A DNA stretch of 58,116 bases, from NCBI GenBank assembly GCA_937139475.1, contig CAKZQF010000191.1, forward strand, positions 1-58,116, given 5' to 3'. The position numbers and the translations under genes were made by a program. A model generated the notes under the pieces. The model was not told where the DNA came from. It searched no databases and saw nothing but the letters and a program-made list of their open reading frames with translations. Source of the stretch: an uncultured Gammaproteobacteria bacterium (GTDB lineage Bacteria; Pseudomonadota; Gammaproteobacteria; Enterobacterales; Psychrobiaceae). The stretch's first letter is position 1. Each line of letters begins with the position of its first letter. Of this stretch, positions 8,467 through 16,276 are shown in pieces.

Positions 8467-10773
8467 TTAACGTAACCAGCTTGGCCCCACAATATCTGGC
8501 GAAACTGGGTTCTGGTTAGAGATGTGACTACCGTAGCGCTGCAATAGATACTTAGGCAGGTTGCCAGGGCCCAATTGGCCAGGTGTTAGCGCTATCACTG
8601 AATTAGCGTTAGGAAATTTACTGTTGCCACTAAGGTTGACCAAGGCATTATTTACCCAACTAATGCCTTGGTGCTTTTCGTCTGAACTAAGACGTAACTG
8701 CCCATTGGTCAAGATTAAGTTGTCGCTAAAGTAAATATCATGCGCCAATACACTGCGACTCTTGGTAAAACCGCGCCTATCGATGCTGGCAATAGTACTG
8801 GTGGCATCAAAGGTATTGTGACGAATGCGCACATTTGAGGCTGCTGTATGGTGCCTGGCCAGCTCAGCTGGGCGTCCGGGTTTCTTATAGCCCACAGGCT
8901 GCCCGTTGACTAAGCTAATAAACTCAGGACCATGGCCGGTAAAGTGATTATTCTCGATCACATGATCAGTTACTCGTACCGCAATACCAAAACCACGGGG
9001 GCGCTTTTTAGACTTTTTATAGGCGATGGCGTTATTTTTCCTATCACGGGTAAACCAATTACCGTAGACGTGCGTGCCTTTGCCCTGACGAAGACTTAAA
9101 TGTCCCTGATTGTTTTTAAACCAGTTATAACGGATTGTATTACTACTCGATTTATCTGAAATAACCTCCCCCTCGCCGTTGCTTTGCTCGAAAATGTTAT
9201 ACTCAACCTTCATTTTTGCATCAACGTTATAGGCCCACCCAGTCGCTAAACGGATAATTTCAGCATTGTCTGAACCAATATCAGGACGAGAGAAGTAGTT
9301 GTGGTCAAAGCGATGATAAGCACCAGATTTTGGCGGCTTAGAACTACTAACAATACCGCCATGCGTCATCTTGTTTGTAAACCGGCAATGATCAATACGG
9401 TTATAGGCCCCTTCCACACTGATCCACATGCCGTGATGGCCATCAAAATTATCAATTTCACAGTTGGTTAAACGATTATGGTCCCCTAAAAACTCGACTA
9501 AATAAGGCGCTTTCTTGTTAATACTGTTGCCACCTTTACCGACATATTTATCGTTATTAAAACGGGTACCATTTGCAAATTTAAGTCCCGATAGTTTGAT
9601 ATAGGAACCGGTCAACTTTAACCATGGTTTACCACTTAATATCACTTTTCCGGGATTTCTAGCCACGATTTCAATAGGCTGCCTAGCACTTCCTGACTGT
9701 GATATTTCGATCTGTACATCCGCATAATGACCATCTTCAAGAACTATCTTAGAGCCAGCAACAGCTTGCTCAATTGCTTTGCTTAATTGAGCGCGATTAT
9801 GTACGACGGTTTGCTGTTTGGGCTGGATTAACAGATAGGGATTTTGGGTTAATTGATAAAGCTCAAAGTTCGATATTTTAAGCTTGGCTCCAGCCATCAA
9901 GCGCAGGCCAACATGCCCTCCACCGAGCTGACGTGCTGGTTTATCGTTATCAAGATAATCCATTTGCAACTGATCGTTAAGATAAAGTGAAATGCGATTT
10001 TTCCACTTGATTAATCGATATTTGTATTTTTTATCGGGCGCCAAGGAAGCCAAATCCATTGCTTCTTTTAACTGCTTTGGGCCATTTAAATTTTTGCGTA
10101 AACGGGCTGTGCCTCGATGAGGTGCGTAGGTTGAAATGTGATAAGACTTAATCGCGCCAGCGGTATAATCAGTAAAGACACCATTGCGGGCCGGTAGCGT
10201 GCTATCAAAAATATTTTCTTGGTTTAATCCGGTCGCGGAGAAAAACAATAGGAACAATCCCATAGGAGACTGGTGCTCTAAGTCAATTTCCACCATGTAA
10301 CTCTCAGGTAATTCTTTTTTATTCCACACGGTGATGTGGCCGCCTTTAAATTGCCCTTTCTTATTGTAAAAGCCCTTTAACACATCGCCAGCAAATTGGT
10401 CTTGGCCAATTTCTTCCAAATGCCGATAATAATCCGATAAATCTTTGGGATTAAATTCAAATTGATTAGCACGATAACGCTCAATTAGCGGCTGAGCAAA
10501 ACTCGACTCGATAATTAAACTGTCACCCTGCGTAGTAAGGAATGCTGGCCCCTCAGCAATCCATTGGCTATCTAACGCACTATTAGAGAACCCCGCTTGG
10601 TAAATTTTATTCGCATTTAAAAGCTGGTTAATGGCTTGCTTGTTTTCACCATGCTGTAACAGGAAATGAAAAGGCTGATTAAGCGGTTGTTGCTCGATTG
10701 CGAAAGCCATCGTGAAAAAACTGCCACACAAGGCCGTCATAATGACTTTATTTATTAATGACTTAAAATTCAT
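8467..10773 (-). CDS. Secreted PL6 lyase (chondroitinase B-like) with N-terminal DUF1961-like lectin-fold module
   Basis: Predicted to cleave dermatan sulfate or a related uronate polymer by beta-elimination outside the cytoplasm. A signal peptide covers residues 1 to about 25. Residues about 70-308 form a concanavalin-like module (YHISTYAPHRGTARLRKN, then GGHVGLRLMAGAKLKISNFEL). Residues about 320-768 form the PL6 parallel beta-helix, with repeated strands ending in asparagine ladders. The catalytic pair appears as Lys541 (EVISDKSSSNT) and Arg562 (GHLSLRQGK), 21 residues apart as in chondroitinase B of Pedobacter heparinus; NNQGHLSLR is the family signature. PL6 also contains alginate lyases, so chondroitin/dermatan specificity rests on neighbours (sulfatases, PL8). 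It follows the TonB receptor gene, separated by a hairpin. Confidence 0.85.
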   Translation of the reverse strand: MNFKSLINKVIMTALCGSFFTMAFAIEQQPLNQPFHFLLQHGENKQAINQLLNANKIYQAGFSNSALDSQWIAEGPAFLTTQGDSLIIESSFAQPLIERYRANQFEFNPKDLSDYYRHLEEIGQDQFAGDVLKGFYNKKGQFKGGHITVWNKKELPESYMVEIDLEHQSPMGLFLLFFSATGLNQENIFDSTLPARNGVFTDYTAGAIKSYHISTYAPHRGTARLRKNLNGPKQLKEAMDLASLAPDKKYKYRLIKWKNRISLYLNDQLQMDYLDNDKPARQLGGGHVGLRLMAGAKLKISNFELYQLTQNPYLLIQPKQQTVVHNRAQLSKAIEQAVAGSKIVLEDGHYADVQIEISQSGSARQPIEIVARNPGKVILSGKPWLKLTGSYIKLSGLKFANGTRFNNDKYVGKGGNSINKKAPYLVEFLGDHNRLTNCEIDNFDGHHGMWISVEGAYNRIDHCRFTNKMTHGGIVSSSKPPKSGAYHRFDHNYFSRPDIGSDNAEIIRLATGWAYNVDAKMKVEYNIFEQSNGEGEVISDKSSSNTIRYNWFKNNQGHLSLRQGKGTHVYGNWFTRDRKNNAIAYKKSKKRPRGFGIAVRVTDHVIENNHFTGHGPEFISLVNGQPVGYKKPGRPAELARHHTAASNVRIRHNTFDATSTIASIDRRGFTKSRSVLAHDIYFSDNLILTNGQLRLSSDEKHQGISWVNNALVNLSGNSKFPNANSVIALTPGQLGPGNLPKYLLQRYGSHISNQNPVSPDIVGPSWLR

Positions 10774-10797
10774 TTTATGATTAGCTCCGTAACGAGA

Positions 10798-10829
10798 AAA
10801 AGCAGCGTGGTTTGCACCACGCTGCTTTT
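10798..10829. terminator. Strong bidirectional hairpin between TonB receptor and PL6 genes
   Basis: 14-base arms (AAAAGCAGCGTGGT with ACCACGCTGCTTTT) and a 4-base loop, flanked by A and T runs on both sides. On the minus strand it directly follows the receptor stop and would reduce read-through into the PL6 gene, giving more receptor than lyase mRNA, or separate the two units. Confidence 0.8.
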
Positions 10830-10847
10830 ATCTAGACTACTAATGGA

Positions 10848-13451
10848 TTAAAAACTTAAGGTAAACGACGCACCAAAGTAACGTTGGAAATCGCGCGCTA
10901 CAACACCGCGGTACCCGCCGCCAAAGTTATTTGAGCGTGGCGTGATACGCGTGTAGTAAGTTTTGTCGAACATGTTCTTAACGAACAAGTTAAACTTGTA
11001 ATCGTAGTCGCCAACTTCCCCTTTCATACCAAAGTTCAGATCAGCGATACCGTATGATGGATGTACCGTATTAGGGTCCATGTTCGAACGGAACTGCATT
11101 TCGTCTTTCCAGCGATAAGCCATCGTTACAAATGCCGCTTGGTCCATCACTTCCAGATCGTAACGTGCACTGATACGAGTCTGCCATTTCGGAGCTTTTG
11201 GCAAGGTCATGCCATCAAGGTTGATAATTGATGTCTTGTTTGGATTTTTCGGATCGATATTTTCAGGGTCACGCTGACTACAACTTGCCGTGTCCAGTAA
11301 CTCCGCAGGACAACGAATTGATGAACCAGAAAAGTCTTCGTAAATTGCATCGATGTATGCCGCCGTCATGTCGAAACGTAAATCTTCCGTCGCATTCCAC
11401 GTTGATTCAAGTTCTAAACCTTGAGTTCTTACATCACCCGCGTTAGCAAAAATACCACTCCAGGCGTACTTCTGATTAGTGGTAGGGTTACCGTCTTCGT
11501 CAGTTTCATAGATTGGTAGCCCTTCACCATCAAATTGCGGCAAGTTACGCGAAACACGTTCCTGGAAACCTTCATAATTGATGTGGAACGCCGTCATGTT
11601 TATGCGTAGCGTGTCATCAAGCCAATCAGTACGAGCACCAAGCTCAAACGCTTTTGAAGTTTCAGGTTTAACAGGGTTCTTGTTTGGGTCTTGTAGTTCA
11701 GCAGCACTTGCCGCTAATGAATTAAACCAGCCAGCGCCTTTATAACCCGTGCCGTAAGAGGCATAAAGCATTACATCATCATTAACGCGATGCTGTGCGC
11801 CAAAGCGATAGATAAGTTCTTTGTCAGATGCACTATTAGTAAATTCAAGATCTTGATGCCCGCGACCACCTTTGTAGTACAGCTCTGTCTTTTCATAAAG
11901 GTAACGACCACCTACAAAGGCCGTAGTGGCATCACTAAAGTGATAATCAAACTGACCATAAAGCGCCATATTGCGGGTATCAACTGTTGTCGCGTAATCA
12001 GCTTGCACGTTGTAACGACCGGTCTCACCAGCAGGTAGTTTTGCATAGTTCTCATCACGAGGTCCCGCACACTCAAGCACAATTCCGTCGTCACTGATCA
12101 CTGTTGATTTGCCTGGCTTGTAAGCAGGGTCATCAACGCCACCAGCAACCCATTTATTTAAGGTAGTACAACGACGATCTTCTGCTTCACGCTCTAATGA
12201 CATATCCATGTAAAACAAACCAGCAACAAAATCGTAATTTTCGCCACCGTTTGATGCTAGACGAAGCTCATGCTGGGTGGTATCTGCCGCGTTAGTTCCT
12301 TCAAAGTATGAAGTAGCCGACAAGATTGGTGAAGCATCAACATCCATATTACTCGCCACTTCCCATTCACGCGTATAGGCCTGATAGGTAAGTGTTGAGT
12401 TTTCAAACTGGTAGTTAGCTTCGAGGTTAGCTGCCTTGTTTTCAATGCGACCATATTGACCACGGCCATCCGCACTCGTTGTTGTCGCATTAGGGCCAAT
12501 CTCAGTATACGAATTACCATTGGCATCGAGGTTACTTGGATGGATGATAGTAACGTTATTAGCGCCTAACTGAGTCCCGACGATAGGTGCAGGACCTTTG
12601 CCACCAAACATGTTCATGGCGCCTTCTTCGTTAACCGATAAGATCACCGAACCACAACAATTACTGTCTTTTTTAGACGATTCAACACGAACTAGTAAGT
12701 CAAATTCTTCGCTTGGCTTATAAAGTAGCTGGCCTTTAACACCACTTGAATCAATCTTGCCGATATCTTCATAATCAGGATGGGCATTTTCCAAGTGGCC
12801 ATCAACATCTTTAGTGTAAGCATTTAAACGAAATGCAAACTGATCGTTAATAGGTCCAGTAATAGACGCTTGTAACTTTTTAAGGTTGTAAGAATCAGTT
12901 GAAAGTTTCGCATAACCGCTAAAACGCTCTAAATCTGGACGTTTAGTCATAAAATGAACTAAACCAGATGAGGTATTCTTACCAAACAGTGAACCTTGGG
13001 GGCCACGTAGTACTTCAACGTTTTCAATATCGGTCATATCGCCGTTCATTGCAGCAGAGCGAGCTAACACCTCACCATCAAGTAACATCGAAGTACTTGG
13101 CTCAATACCGGTATTGTTTTGCGCACTACCGATACCACGAATTGAGATGGATGAAGAACGAATCTCGCCACCTTGCTCTAAATTGATACCGGGTGCCAGG
13201 CTGATCACATCAATGTAATCACCCATTTCATTTTCATCAAGTTGTGCACTGCTTATGTTTGTAACAGCGACTGGAACGTCCTGGATATTCTGTACACGGC
13301 GTTGTGCTTTTACCGTGATCACTTCAATATCTTTTTCTTTTGCTTGTTGCTTAGTATCTGCAGCCATTGTAGGTAGAGCCAGACCGCCAACGGTCAAGCC
13401 TAGAAGTTGTGCCGTTATCACCTTACTTAGCATAGATTTCTTATGTAACAT
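10848..13451 (-). CDS. TonB-dependent outer-membrane receptor of the glycosaminoglycan locus
   Basis: Outer-membrane active transporter that would import lyase-generated oligosaccharides using TonB energy. The 867-residue protein has a signal peptide ending near MAADTK, a TonB-box-like stretch (DIEVITVKAQRR), the plug domain from about 50 to 170 (PVAVTNISSAQL, SIRGIG, VEVLRGPQGSLFGKNTSSG), then a 22-strand barrel ending in the aromatic terminus GASFTLSF. There is no FecA-type signalling extension. The ATG follows an AGAGGCG ribosome site. There is no SusD partner, as expected for Proteobacteria. Substrate assignment is by position between the PL6 and GH105 genes. Only a weak half-site of the locus operator (CATACAA at 13661-13667) is visible upstream. 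Confidence 0.92.
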   Translation of the reverse strand: MLHKKSMLSKVITAQLLGLTVGGLALPTMAADTKQQAKEKDIEVITVKAQRRVQNIQDVPVAVTNISSAQLDENEMGDYIDVISLAPGINLEQGGEIRSSSISIRGIGSAQNNTGIEPSTSMLLDGEVLARSAAMNGDMTDIENVEVLRGPQGSLFGKNTSSGLVHFMTKRPDLERFSGYAKLSTDSYNLKKLQASITGPINDQFAFRLNAYTKDVDGHLENAHPDYEDIGKIDSSGVKGQLLYKPSEEFDLLVRVESSKKDSNCCGSVILSVNEEGAMNMFGGKGPAPIVGTQLGANNVTIIHPSNLDANGNSYTEIGPNATTTSADGRGQYGRIENKAANLEANYQFENSTLTYQAYTREWEVASNMDVDASPILSATSYFEGTNAADTTQHELRLASNGGENYDFVAGLFYMDMSLEREAEDRRCTTLNKWVAGGVDDPAYKPGKSTVISDDGIVLECAGPRDENYAKLPAGETGRYNVQADYATTVDTRNMALYGQFDYHFSDATTAFVGGRYLYEKTELYYKGGRGHQDLEFTNSASDKELIYRFGAQHRVNDDVMLYASYGTGYKGAGWFNSLAASAAELQDPNKNPVKPETSKAFELGARTDWLDDTLRINMTAFHINYEGFQERVSRNLPQFDGEGLPIYETDEDGNPTTNQKYAWSGIFANAGDVRTQGLELESTWNATEDLRFDMTAAYIDAIYEDFSGSSIRCPAELLDTASCSQRDPENIDPKNPNKTSIINLDGMTLPKAPKWQTRISARYDLEVMDQAAFVTMAYRWKDEMQFRSNMDPNTVHPSYGIADLNFGMKGEVGDYDYKFNLFVKNMFDKTYYTRITPRSNNFGGGYRGVVARDFQRYFGASFTLSF

Positions 13452-13949
13452 TGTGCGCCTCTTATTTTTTCTGTGTGCTTTTATAGGTATTACATGTTCT
13501 GGACAGTTCCAACTTCATTTGTATGATTACTGTTTAAGCGTGGTATTGCGAGTCTTTTGATTGTCTTATTGTGCTTCTAAAGTGAGCTACTTTCTTTGCA
13601 ACCAAACCCTTTTATTCTTACCAGCAAGTAATCTTACGCTGAAATCAGTTATCATATAACCATACAACAAACAGTAAAGCAACAGCTATGTAAAGAAATG
13701 TAAACTTTATTAACATTAATTTAGTAAAGCGATATTGAAAGTCGAACAATGGCAGATGGACTCTTTAATAGCTATAAAGTCAATAACTTATAATAAGACA
13801 CAGCTAAAAAAGCCGCACTATTCCAAGTGACCAGAATAGTACGGAAATGGTGGAGAACTAGAGATTAGAGAGATGTAAAAGCCCTTCAAAAAAAGATTAA
13901 AAGTATCTATAAGGGCTTAAAAAGTTTTGTTTTTCATTTGAAAAATGGA
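13452..13949. other. 498-base AT-rich gap between TonB receptor and GH105 genes
   Basis: No gene recognised. It holds the receptor promoter region with an operator half-site (13661-13667), an imperfect stem-loop with 11-base arms (13813-13823 and 13834-13844, ACTATTC/GAATAGT core), and the probable GH105 terminator at 13877-13918. The spacing is unusually long for this compact locus and may hide a small RNA, but nothing proves it. Confidence 0.5.
13877..13918 (-). terminator. Probable terminator after the GH105 gene
   Basis: Arms AAGCCCTT and AAGGGCTT separated by a 24-base AT-rich loop, followed on the minus strand by a short T run. The long loop makes it weaker than the other terminators here. 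Confidence 0.45.
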
Positions 13950-15236
13950 TTATTTTTCCAACAATTTATGTATTTCAACACCGGTCATTAAGAAGCCGCT
14001 CACGCCGTAAAGCTGAGTATCATCTTCTGAAACCGTATCAGGTGATGCGCCAATTGGCTGAACCCAACCTAACTTGCCATTAGGCTGCACTGCGCCGACA
14101 AGCGCCGACCAAGCATCGGTAATCACGGGCAGATATTTCTCTTTCGATAATACCCCCTGGTTAACGCCCGATGCATAAGCAAAGGCGATAAGTGCTGTAC
14201 CACTGGTTTCCTTAAATGGTTGTGACTCAGGCGCTAAAACAGACGGACGCCAAAATCCATCAGGTTGCTGCGCTGTTGCCAAACGTGCCATGACCTTTTT
14301 AAAGATATCTTCATATCCACTACGATCAGCATGATCCTGTGGTAAATGTTCAAGAATACGGGCAAGTCCTGCCACTACCCAACCCACACCACGAGCCCAA
14401 ATGATTTTCTGCCCATTTTTTTCACGTTTATTAAAGAAGCGTGTATCGCGGAAGAATAAGTGATCTTCTTTGTCCCACAATAAATTAGCCGTTTCCCAGA
14501 ATTCTTTATTTGCAAAATCAAGGTATCGTTTATCCCCAGTAAGCTTAGCTAGCTCAATCCAAACCGGAGGCCCCATAAACAAAGCATCAGCCCAGCACCA
14601 GCGGCTTTTACAAGGTACAACGCTGAATTTTCGCCCTTCGAACTCATCAAATGGCACTTCGCTGTAATCATCGTGTGCTGTCTTATCCACCTTAATTTTT
14701 TTAAAGTAAAGATCGGTAGTTGACGGCGAGTTTAGAATAATCTCAAAAATAGTTTTTAACGGTGCCAGCATCTCAGGTTCTTTATACTTAGCATAAAGAT
14801 CAAGATATAACTGACCAATGGCGTAATCATCAGCATTGTAAATGCGTGGTGCAAACAGGTACTTATTACGCTTGGCCACATCATAAAGCTTGGTCATCAC
14901 GGTACTATCGCCTTGCGAATCGGCCAATTTAGCCCAACGCGCCATACCAACATGAAATGCTGCATATACCCAGCCTTGTGGGTGACTATCCGCATCGGTA
15001 GGCCCCATGTAGGCACTATGTTCATTGCCGTCGAATAAGTTGGTTTCTTTGTTGTACTTGGTCCACTGCCAATCCGATACCGTTTGCATCGTTTTATAGA
15101 CATCAGATTTATTCATTTTATCTGAAATATGATTTGATACGACAGCCTGATCAGCACATGCTGTCGTGGCCCCCATTAATGTAAACATTAAGACCGAGCA
15201 GCTTTTTGCTAAACGCTTTAATTTTATCGACTTCAT
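13950..15236 (-). CDS. GH105-like unsaturated uronyl hydrolase, secreted
   Basis: Removes the 4,5-unsaturated uronic acid that lyases leave at the non-reducing end, giving 4-deoxy-5-keto-uronate for KduI. The signal peptide ends near ACA-DQ (residue 29). The (alpha/alpha)6-barrel signatures are YNADDYAIGQLYLDLY (Asp136/137), SRWCWADALFMGPP (Asp217) and IWARGVGWVVAGL, corresponding to the YteR-type catalytic and RGNGW motifs, so I place it in GH105 rather than GH88. The insertion between the two Asp motifs is longer than in YteR. GH105 is best known for rhamnogalacturonan and ulvan; here the PL8 and PL6 neighbours suggest action on chondroitin disaccharides, which should be tested. The ribosome site is AAAGGG. 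Confidence 0.82.
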   Translation of the reverse strand: MKSIKLKRLAKSCSVLMFTLMGATTACADQAVVSNHISDKMNKSDVYKTMQTVSDWQWTKYNKETNLFDGNEHSAYMGPTDADSHPQGWVYAAFHVGMARWAKLADSQGDSTVMTKLYDVAKRNKYLFAPRIYNADDYAIGQLYLDLYAKYKEPEMLAPLKTIFEIILNSPSTTDLYFKKIKVDKTAHDDYSEVPFDEFEGRKFSVVPCKSRWCWADALFMGPPVWIELAKLTGDKRYLDFANKEFWETANLLWDKEDHLFFRDTRFFNKREKNGQKIIWARGVGWVVAGLARILEHLPQDHADRSGYEDIFKKVMARLATAQQPDGFWRPSVLAPESQPFKETSGTALIAFAYASGVNQGVLSKEKYLPVITDAWSALVGAVQPNGKLGWVQPIGASPDTVSEDDTQLYGVSGFLMTGVEIHKLLEK

Positions 15237-15300
15237 AGTAACCCTTTATTTAATTCTTGGTTGATGACATCATAAACTGCTTTCCAACTTTAGAGGTATG

Positions 15301-15318
15301 ATGTCAGTCTTCATACAA
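15301..15318. promoter_or_regulatory. Operator-like site upstream of the GH105 gene
   Basis: The 18-mer ATGTCAGTCTTCATACAA has a perfect right arm (TCATACAA) and a partial left arm of the locus motif. A second partial site, centred in TGATGACATCATAA, lies at about 15262-15275. Both are 25-85 bases before the GH105 start, where a repressor would act. Confidence 0.5.
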
Positions 15319-15371
15319 GCATACTTAATGACCGCTCACTAGACAAGTCTTTTCTCAACAATAACGTTGTC

Positions 15372-16193
15372 CTATTGCTGCGCTAGTATCGAGACTTTAA
15401 AATCTTTATATATCACTGATTTTCTCCACATCTGACGTAACCCAATCCGACCGTGGCTTACGAGAGGGTATTGCGAAGTATCCCAACTGAATAATCGACT
15501 GCGCTGTTCATTTTTAAATTCCATCAACAAATGATGACCTTTTTTAATTACAGTCACATGGTATTTTTCATTAGGAACGAATAGCCCGGTTGCGTGGTAA
15601 TCCCCTGCCACTTTGGTATCGCTAAAAAATGTCCCGCCAGGGCTTAATGGATAACGCCGAGCGCGTACATAATCGGCATCTACCCCTACATCTTTGGCGC
15701 CAAAAGCAGCGTAGCTGATATGCAATAAGTTCATGTGGTTAAAATAAGTTTTCATTTTGGGAATGGCACGCAGTGCTGACCAACGGCTAATATCTTCAAG
15801 GTAGGGCTTAGTGCCAACGCCAGTGGCTTGAATATATAAGATATTTACCCACTTGTGCTCGGTATCTAAGCGGGTGTAGTCATATTCAATCTTAATATCC
15901 CCGGCGAAACTTTGCTTGGTCCACAGTACACCATGATGGGCCGGATCCATTTCAACACTCCCAGTGGTAAAGGTCATGCCACGTGCCGAGTTACTCAACG
16001 TATTTTTTGTACCATCAACAAACCAGTGCTCATTCCAATCCTTGGTACCTGAGTCGTGCATCACATTATGCCATTGCTCAGGAGCGTTTAACTTATCAAA
16101 TAACTGCTGATCATTTGGTACCGCCGCAAACACCGATGAACAGACCATCCCCCCCATTAGAATTTGCGCCAATTTAGCCCTAAATTTTTTCAT
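15372..16193 (-). CDS. Secreted DUF1961 family protein
   Basis: Protein of unknown activity, 273 residues with a signal peptide to about residue 23 (SSVFA-AV). The DUF1961 family signature is strong: HHGVLWTKQSFAGDIKIEYDYTRLD, quoted in parts, WVNILYIQATGVG, FNHMNLLHISYAAFG, DYVRARRYPL and a C-terminal GRIGLRQMWRKSVIYKDFKV. The fold is probably a LamG/concanavalin-like beta sandwich. Its C-terminal motif matches the N-terminal module of the PL6 protein 5 kb away (GGHVGLRLM...ISNFEL), so the two are likely paralogous. It is transcribed leftward, divergent from the PL8 gene, and shares the operator region at 16219-16257. A role in binding or cleaving uronate oligosaccharides is inferred. Confidence 0.8.
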   Translation of the reverse strand: MKKFRAKLAQILMGGMVCSSVFAAVPNDQQLFDKLNAPEQWHNVMHDSGTKDWNEHWFVDGTKNTLSNSARGMTFTTGSVEMDPAHHGVLWTKQSFAGDIKIEYDYTRLDTEHKWVNILYIQATGVGTKPYLEDISRWSALRAIPKMKTYFNHMNLLHISYAAFGAKDVGVDADYVRARRYPLSPGGTFFSDTKVAGDYHATGLFVPNEKYHVTVIKKGHHLLMEFKNEQRSRLFSWDTSQYPLVSHGRIGLRQMWRKSVIYKDFKVSILAQQ

Positions 16194-16218
16194 TGCATTA
16201 CTCTAAGAATATTTTTCG

Positions 16219-16236
16219 TTGTAAAACATCATAGCT
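16219..16236. promoter_or_regulatory. Weak second operator-like site between DUF1961 and PL8 genes
   Basis: TTGTAAAACATCATAGCT keeps TTGTA and TCATA of the locus motif, 11 of 16 defined positions. It lies 21 bases from the strong site at 16240, centre to centre (two helical turns), so it may be an auxiliary contact. Confidence 0.35.
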
Positions 16237-16239
16237 TAG

Positions 16240-16257
16240 TTGTATGATGTCTTACAA
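16240..16257. promoter_or_regulatory. Operator between DUF1961 and PL8 genes
   Basis: TTGTATGATGTCTTACAA matches the locus palindrome at 15 of 16 defined positions. It ends 19 bases before the PL8 ATG and would control the divergent DUF1961 and PL8-sulfatase units. Confidence 0.7.
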
Positions 16258-16276
16258 ATAAACCAGAGGTAATGAC

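Noticed and set aside
8467..10773. Alginate lyase as the main reading of the PL6 gene
   Set aside because: The family allows it, but two sulfatases, a PL8 lyase and no PL7/PL17 gene make a sulfated glycosaminoglycan the better reading; it is not excluded.
13650..13667. Possible fifth copy of the TTGTATGANNTCATACAA operator before the TonB receptor
   Set aside because: Only the right arm CATACAA is intact; the left arm matches 3 of 7 bases. I kept it as a half-site only.
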